Positions 58,099 to 64,000 of a stretch of DNA of 64,000 nucleotides are shown piece after piece; position 1 is the first letter of the stretch, and every line of letters starts with the position of its first letter. The stretch comes from Eucriotettix oculatus. Its lineage: Eukaryota > Arthropoda > Insecta > Orthoptera > Tetrigidae. The translations under genes and the position numbers were made by a program. Under the pieces are notes generated by a model. The model made no database searches. It saw nothing but the letters and a program-made list of their open reading frames with translations, and was not told the DNA's origin. The stretch spans positions 53,410,692 to 53,474,691 of the forward strand of contig CM067380.1 of assembly GCA_034510155.1 (NCBI GenBank). Reading direction: 5' to 3'.

Positions 58099-58815
58099 TC
58101 ATATTCCGCTGGTTCTTTGCTGTTGACAAGGACCTGTACTTTCCCAACTATCGGCCGTAGGTGGGATGAATGCCCCTCCCAGATTCTCGAGGAGAATGCT
58201 GTCCATTCGGGAGGAATTTTTCCTCTCCACCTGAAGGGAAATTACACAGTGGAGCCCCTCTCCACAGTGCAATTTCCCTCCAGGTGGAGAGGACAAAGTT
58301 TTTTAAAAAAGACGTCGATGGATTTTCAGGCAGAGTGTGATTGATAGAGAGTGACAGTGGTTTCTGAGTACAGGAATGATAGACTGATCTGTTTCGTGGT
58401 CCTGACGTGGATGAACCACGGTGGAATGCTCTTGGTCTCGGCGGCGTTTTAGACGGTTTAATGAGCAAGTTGTTGCATTTCTAACCGGAAGTCTAGAAGA
58501 ACTTTTGTGAGACTCCTCCAGCACGATATCTGATGACCAGAGGCGAGCTTCAGACGAAGTCGAAACCGTTATTGTCAGAAATTGCTCCATTAGTAACTTT
58601 CTTCCATTTTCCTCTTACTGTCAGTTCCGAATTAGAAATTTCATTGTATTAAATCTGCTTCTTTGAGAAGGCCCTTGAGTACTCCCTCAGAAAAATATCT
58701 CATTCCTCTAACAGTTAATTGTTAAGTAATTACATTTTGTAAATTTTGTATTTAGTGTAAATATTATTGTTAAAAATATGCTCGCTCCGTACGAATAATT
58801 TGTGCAATAAAGTTA
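58099..58815 (+). repeat. unclassified dispersed family, copy B, with long hairpin
   Basis: The longest copy of the family. It begins with the 49 bases also present at 55396, carries the hairpin at 58221-58293, and continues through GAGAGTGACAGTGG, GTGGTCCTGACGTGG and CTTGGTCTCGGCGG. It then passes GTTCCGAATTAGAAATTTCAT and reaches an AATAAAG signal near 58807. Several stop-poor frames exist on the minus strand (58148-58468, 58303-58590), but none shows a known domain. It might be a non-coding transcript-derived repeat or a non-autonomous element. Confidence 0.65.
58221..58293. repeat. 34-bp-arm hairpin inside copy B
   Basis: Arms 58221-58254 and 58260-58293 pair at 31 of 34 positions around a 5-base loop CCCCT. 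The left arm starts TCCTCTCCACCTG and ends CAGTGGAG. Confidence 0.9.
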
Positions 58816-59943
58816 TATTATAAAATTAATTTCTTCACAACACTTTCAATAACTTCCCTTTAAATATAGTTTAGCCCTCACATACACGTTGCAATAGTTA
58901 GATTGGTCTTTCCCTCCAGACTTCTTCGTGACAATTTCTTGATGAACAGCTTCTTGAAATATCTGTTAACGAATTATAAACGGAGATTAGTAGACAATTA
59001 AACCAATCATAACTATTCAATTTTCGTTGTTCAAATTTTTGTCCTTCAAAAGCTTTCTATTTTTCATTTATTCGACCTGAGTATAATATACTTCCAGTGT
59101 CGTGTCTCTTCCTTCTTCAGTAGATGACGGTTTTTCTTCTGCAAAACTAGACATTGACCCTTACATGCGAATGAATTGTTCCTTTTACGACGTCTAGTCC
59201 ATATAATATTGTCAGCAAAGAGCCAGTGACGTGACCGACGAGCTATAAAATACTAACACATTTTAAAAATACGTCACCAATTCCATTTTGCCGCTTTGGC
59301 ATTTAAGGTGTAATTTTGTGATTTAAAAATTGTTATTATTAGTGTCGCTTATAGTGAGACGCGATAGATTTTTAGTTAGGCCACTTGCAGACGCTAGCAA
59401 GCTGGATCATCAGGCTAATGGGCTAAACTTGTTATCTGGCTTTCCACTAGAGCACCGACTTCATCGACCGCGTAGCCTTGCCGACCCTTGCAACGCCTCA
59501 CTACCTTTATGCTTTCCTATTAATTTCACCCCGGCATCATCCCTTTGTTTGGGTAAACACACACTCTCCTTCAGAAACGTCAAAATTTCTGCTTTTGGTT
59601 TTTAAAAAACAAGCCTCCTTCCAAACTTTTAATAAATTTCCACAATAAAATCAGCTAACGTAAAATTAGTCGTGTCCAAACTTACCTTTCAGAATTCCTG
59701 TGTATCACATCCTCTTCTTATGGAATTAAGCTTATTTTCCGATTAAGGGACATCATAATATTTCTAATAAGCTAAAAATAAACAAGTATGCAGCATCTAG
59801 AATTGGATTACTGACATAGGTTATTGGAAAAATAGTGAAGCATTACGATATAAATATATCAAATTTTGTAATTATAATAATTAAATATTAAAGGTAGTAA
59901 AATATTAAATATAATGGTTATGAGTAATGTTATTTTCCGTTCC
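58816..59943. other. no gene recognised
   Basis: An open frame at 59330-59605 (+) lies in a GC-richer segment but shows no domain. The last part (59800-59943) is AT-rich and leads into a (TA) run. Confidence 0.35.
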
Positions 59944-60545
59944 CTATATATATATAATATATATATTTTTAAAAATTCTAAATACCCGCTGATATTTTCC
60001 TATAAATATAACAGGTAAATTGTTAATTTCGTATTTAAACTTAGTTAAACTAATTTTAATATATTTGTGAATTAATTGGAAAGGATAAGGATTAAGAAAA
60101 AGGATATGAGCTGTCTTCTCAATATTAAATTTAAGATAGCGCTGATGAGATAATTTGACTTCCTTTTCTACCAGATTACAAACCATACCTTTTATGGGAT
60201 AACGGGTGATTTGCCATGTAATTAAAAACTCTTCCCGAGTAAGTGAATTTCTGATACCAATGATTATCTTATTGTTAGAAACAATAACTAAAACATCAAG
60301 AAAGTTGATAGGGCGATCATTTTCAATTCCGAAAGTAAAGTTTAATTGAGGGTGGTTATTATTAAAAGTATTGAGCAAATTATTTACGTTAATTTTAAGG
60401 ATAATACAAACGTTATCATTACCATATCTGAAATAGCTTAATGATTTAAAATCTAAGAATGAAATACACAAGGTTTCCAAGCCTCTAAAAACAATTTCCA
60501 CGTAAAAAGGAGAAAGTATTTCCTATGAGGAACCATAATATTTAT
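59944..60545 (-). pseudogene. Penelope-like reverse transcriptase fragment
   Basis: A 185-codon frame on the minus strand, the longest of the window, preceded in another frame by GNTFSPF at about 60505-60526. It contains ETLCISFLDF, YFRYGNDNVC, NNHPQLNFTFGIEND, PINFLDVLVI and a tail KTAHILFLNPYPFQLIHKYI. This order (MGNxLSPFLA, RYVDD, NxxHPxxxFTxExE, FLDxxI, LxxNGYPxxFI) is that of Penelope-like elements. The catalytic YVDD is altered to YGND, the frame is shifted near 60500, and no GIY-YIG endonuclease follows, so it is inactive. The host uses none of this. Confidence 0.85.
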
Positions 60546-61319
60546 TATCACAAAATCAATTAAGGGAAAAACAAGTGGGGTTTCAAATTAATGTCATGAA
60601 GGTAAGAATTTCTGTTAAAGGACTTTTGTTACTTAAAACTTTGTATAATTAATGCATAGTGGTAAATAATTATGTAAGGAAACTATATATTATTATAATA
60701 AAATATTATACTTAGAGAAAAAACTCCATAGAGTTTTTAACTGTAATATTAAGGTCATTATTAAGATGTACTTTAAAGATATTATACAAAAATATAGGAA
60801 CTTATGCAGGAGCAGAAACAATATTTCTGAAAAATAAATTAAGTTTATGTGCTTCAAGAAGAGGAAAGCTCTGACAATATTAACAGAAGTTAGAAACAAT
60901 AAATAGAAAGTGCTGTTTAATTTCCTTCTTTAACTCTTTTTATAGTAGTTTTTAATGTTATTTACACTGTAGATATATTTTATGTTATGTTTCTTTCTTA
61001 CCTGATTGGTAGTACTGATACATTATTGTTCCTCGTGTAATTAGTATGTCATACCTCCTCCTTTACGTAAGATATGTGAAAAATACCTGATTTTATAAAG
61101 CAAACGCTATTTTATATTAATTCGCTGTTTATTGTATATAAGAAATGTGATATTTTTACATCAATGTATTTGTTCGCACCTAAGGAGCAATATAATTAAA
61201 TTATATGCAACGTTAATCGGGAAAGACATGTTAATTTAATTCGGCTTTAATTCTAATTACGTGACTATCGGTATGTGGTGTGCGACGCGGGATGGCATCA
61301 TCCCAGGCTGAAGGGATTT
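60546..61319. other. AT-rich; may include the decayed N-terminal part of the Penelope-like gene
   Basis: The minus-strand frame at 60693-60899 is hydrophobic and AT-driven. I cannot align it to a known domain. Confidence 0.35.
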
Positions 61320-61934
61320 GTTTTTTAAATTGATAATAAGATTTTATTGTCATTAAGCCAGCACAGCAATAGACAACGTCAGTAGATTAATTAACACAAA
61401 TTATTCACAATTATAGATTCTACAAAATTAATTACAAATATAGGTATAATTATTATAAATACCATAAGTCATCGAAATATAAGTTTTAGCACAATAGTAG
61501 CTTCAAAATATTCTCTAACGTCATAAAATGGATTAAGTAGCAAATACTCATAGAGTTTATGTCTATACACTTCCAAATAAATATTTTGGTGTTGCAAACA
61601 CAATGGAAGTTTATTAAACATTTTTGGTCCTACCACTTCACAACTATTGATTGATTTAGATAACCAATCGTGTTTTATGTAAATATGTTTATTGCTTCTA
61701 GTATTGTAATTATGTACATCCATCCTGCTTTACAGTTCTGGTAACTTCTTTTTTATGTTAAACAGGACCGAGTAAATATATAAATTAATTACTGTCATAA
61801 TTCTACGCTGAACAAATAAAGGTCTACAATGTGTTTTATGGGATGATCCTGTTATTACCTAATTGCTCTCTTCTGCATTATTAAAACATCATTGACATAA
61901 CTACAGTTACTGCATTGTAAAATACCGTAGATTA
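61320..61934 (-). pseudogene. LINE reverse transcriptase, C-terminal region (relic B, part 1)
   Basis: The minus-strand translation reads ILIYGILQCSNCSYVNDVLI followed by MQKRAIR near 61930-61860, then HCRPLFVQRRIMTVINLYIY. After a shift, an 84-codon frame (61469-61723) reads HNYNTRSNKHIYIKHDWL and GPKMFNKLPLCLQ. These are the standard closing motifs of CR1/Jockey-type LINEs ('YGI..WG', 'LQKRAIR', 'CRPLF', 'HNYNTR', 'K.FNKLP'). The 3' end is near 61325, with GCTTAATGACAATAAAATC on the minus strand. Two or more frame changes make it inactive. Confidence 0.85.
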
Positions 61935-62270
61935 AAATGATTCGAAAAAAAGAAAAATAGGAAGATCTTACATATCAGTTTAAATAAGGCCAAACAAAAA
62001 TTAGTGAAACATAAGATATAATTTAAAAGCAACTACATGTTTCGGTCTTGTTCAGGTTGAACTGAATTACAAAGCACGATATTATAACATTCCAAAGATA
62101 TTGCAGCAGAGACAAAGAATACAGTTAATAAAGAACTAAAAGACCAAAATTTTAAAAAAGCAAACATAATAATTATACATTCGATAAATTAATATATTAC
62201 ATATACTACTAAGCAAAGCAGTGTCAGTTTTTACATACAGATTATTGACGTTCTGTTTCATGTGAAGCAT
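61935..62270 (-). mobile_element. DNA inserted in LINE relic B, possibly Penelope-like
   Basis: It separates two parts of relic B that should be nearly contiguous. On the minus strand it contains CCTGAACAAGACCGAAACATG then TAGTTGCTTTTAAAT, a phrase typical of the terminal region of Penelope-like repeats. A faint LINE-like translation (YVIY) near 62200 shows that the exact left edge is uncertain. Confidence 0.4.
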
Positions 62271-62600
62271 TTCTGAAACTAATCGGGATTTGTAGTTACA
62301 TAATTATGTAATATGTAATGAATAAATTATTCTAGTTAATTTACCACTAATATAACTTATGTGTTGATTCCAATTTAACTTGTGATCGACGTATGAACCT
62401 AAGAACTTAACACTAACAGGATCATCGAAAGGTAGTCTGTCCTTTAAACTAAACACAATTTATTGTTTCATGTTTTCATTTTTTTAAAATCCATTTCCTT
62501 TCAACCATATTGATGCATGAGCTATTTTACTATCCACAGTAATTTTGATAATATTATAATCATTACTATGGTTTAAGAAATTCAATCACCATCGATTTAT
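62271..62600 (-). pseudogene. LINE reverse transcriptase, thumb region (relic B, part 2)
   Basis: The minus-strand translation reads FSLKDRLPFDDPVSVKFLGS, then YVDHKLNWNQHISYISGKL with a stop afterwards. The pattern 'VKFLGxxxDxxLxWxxHIxxLxxKL' is diagnostic for LINE polymerases after the palm. Above 62480, WLKGNGF and NENMKQ weakly continue the pattern. The palm motif (ADD) is not found upstream, so the copy is 5'-truncated or eroded. Confidence 0.75.
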
Positions 62601-63744
62601 CCTTCCCAGCAGGCAGAAAATCTCTTATTCATTCCTCATTGCCTCTAATTGTTTTAAATTGTCTCCCTCTCAATTGTCGATGCGTCGGTTACTGGGATCA
62701 AATCATTCCTAAAATGAACAGACGCCCCACAACATCATTTATGGGCAGAGCGATGGATTTCCTAGCACTCACTCCATACCAAATTTCAGGTCAGATGCTC
62801 TGATGTTGACTTTACTGCTTTCAGAAATCTTCCTATTATCGCATAGTATACGACACAAGTTCTAATTTTAAGATGTACAGTGTACTCATGTGTGTGCATC
62901 GAGTTACTCTAACAGTGCATACGGACTTTACAAGAGGTTATTTATGTGATATAATTTACGATATCAGGTAACACGTTTGATGCCGCGTGCACAAAGACAC
63001 ACATGGCGCTTTGATTAATCCTTTTAGTCGCTTTTCGGTCAGTAGAAACGGCTGTGTCACAAACAGAATATTCGTTTCCTGTGTTGCTCGGCACATCAGA
63101 CAAACATTAAACTTCAAAATACTTACTCTTCCATTGCGCAGTTAGCATAGGATTTTTAAGTTCACCAAATTAAATACCGATGTTGCTATAAACGATGTTT
63201 ACTTCTAGAATTACGTTCTCATATTTGATCAATTGACTTTCACTCCTGCTTAAAAATCGTGATGTTCAGTGCTGTTGTTCCGTTTTTCTTAGTGTCTGTC
63301 AATCCGTTGAAGCCTTATTCAAAGGCAACTTTTTTGTACGTCCATAAACGAAATGATAAGCATTCTTTTCTTGGCTAAAATCATGCGCAGACACACCAAA
63401 ATATCTTTATCGCTGGATAATTTTCAAGATCTCTCTGGCTGATACTTAATAAATCTTATTTCAACGGAAAACAGACTTAAAGATTGTAATAAGCCTTCGT
63501 TAAGCTGTTTGCTTTATACTAACTCAGTTAACTGACGCTCTGACTTATAAACAGGAAGAGAAAGTTCAACATTAAACTTTCAGAACTATTCCTCTCCTAC
63601 AAGAAATTTTGACTGCGTAAGCAGTATATTCTATCGTAAATTCGTTTGCTTAAGCGAACTGGCAATGAAATTACTGTATGTCAATTTTTATTCTAGTACT
63701 TCTACACATAATAAAAATAATGGAAGTTTGTCTGTATGCTTGTA
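62601..63744. other. no gene recognised
   Basis: A plus-strand frame at about 62611-62789 is open and ends CAG|GTCAG, so it could mimic an exon. I see no domain. The rest is AT-rich. Confidence 0.3.
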
Positions 63745-64000
63745 TATTGTTTGTTGTTGTTGTTGTGGTATTCATTCCCAAGACTGGTCTGATGCAAACT
63801 TCAATGCGAATCTATATCCTCAAGCTTTTTCATTTCCGCATAACTAGCACAACCCACATATTCCCTAATCTTCCTAGTGTATTCCATCCTTAGTCTCCCT
63901 CTTCTGTTCTTACCCCACATCATTCCCTCTAATGCTAATTTTACAACACAATCATTCTCAAAACCTGCCCTATTTACCCCTACTCTTGGTCAACGTTCTC
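63745..64000 (-). pseudogene. LINE 3' end with (CAA)n tail, cut by the window edge
   Basis: On the minus strand the frame reads GKNRRGRLRMEYTRKIREYV, then GCASYAEMKKLEDIDSH and a stop. A short 3' region with CAGACCAGTCTTGGGAATG then leads to a (CAACAA) tail, seen as GTTTGTTGTTGTTGTTGTGG at 63749-63768. 'RGRPRxxYxxxIxxDVGxxSYxEMKxLAxDR' is the conserved end of a LINE polymerase family widespread in arthropods. The usual W-R after the DR is lost here. The remainder of the gene lies beyond 64000. Confidence 0.8.

Noticed and set aside
62611..62789. Possible exon ending CAG|GTCAG
   Set aside because: The acceptor is weak, no domain is recognisable, and it sits beside a LINE relic; kept only as a note.
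63665..63893. Two plus-strand frames near the right end
   Set aside because: They are the complementary shadow of the minus-strand LINE end and its (CAA)n tail.
1..64000. CRISPR arrays, bacterial operons, riboswitches, rRNA genes
   Set aside because: No regular direct-repeat array, no long contiguous genes with ribosome-binding sites, and no conserved ribosomal RNA segment are present.

Overview
This window reads as repeat-rich, AT-rich nuclear DNA from an arthropod, most likely an insect with a large genome. The evidence is the lack of long open frames, the many decayed non-LTR (LINE), Penelope-like, Tc1/mariner and piggyBac-type remnants, and tRNA-derived SINEs with clear target-site duplications. 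I cannot name the species. There is no sign of bacterial, plasmid, phage or organellar DNA, and I found no operon, CRISPR array or intact RNA gene.

Host coding content is minimal. The best candidate is one short internal exon at 3460-3580 (+): an acceptor AG, 40 uninterrupted codons rich in aromatic residues, and a donor GT. Weaker hypothetical frames lie at 174-467, 45493-45911 and 55962-56183. If the exon is real, much of the window may be intron of a large gene.

Layout. 1-4.6 kb: AT-rich sequence, a 43-bp decayed direct repeat, the candidate exon and a GC-richer block. 4.6-9.4 kb: three SINE insertions with perfect duplications, a piggyBac-like C-terminal remnant and a palindromic repeat. 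12.0-14.25 kb: a LINE relic on the minus strand, broken up by a second LINE of R1 type. 16.2 kb: a GIY-YIG-like Penelope endonuclease scrap. 18.4-19.3 kb: dispersed repeats. 21.2-22.3 kb: a 1.07-kb element with about 350-390-bp terminal inverted repeats, related to sequence at 32.9-33.2 kb. 22.5-24.1 kb: repeat ends, a 43-bp tandem duplication and tRNA-like SINEs. 27.8 kb, 35.6-36.8 kb and 63.7-64.0 kb: LINE 3' ends. 32.3 kb: a mariner 5' end. 42.4-43.2 kb: a complete but dead Tc1-like element. 43.2-43.7 kb: a possible LTR with primer-binding sites. 44.1, 55.4 and 58.1 kb: an unclassified dispersed family carrying a long hairpin. 59.9-60.5 kb: Penelope-like reverse transcriptase. 61.3-62.6 kb: a LINE interrupted by a possible Penelope-like insertion.

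The recognised mobile genes are broken by frameshifts, stops or truncation, so the sequence is a record of old transposition rather than a working gene system. The most informative items are the datable insertions, the nested elements, the long-inverted-repeat element and the hairpin family.
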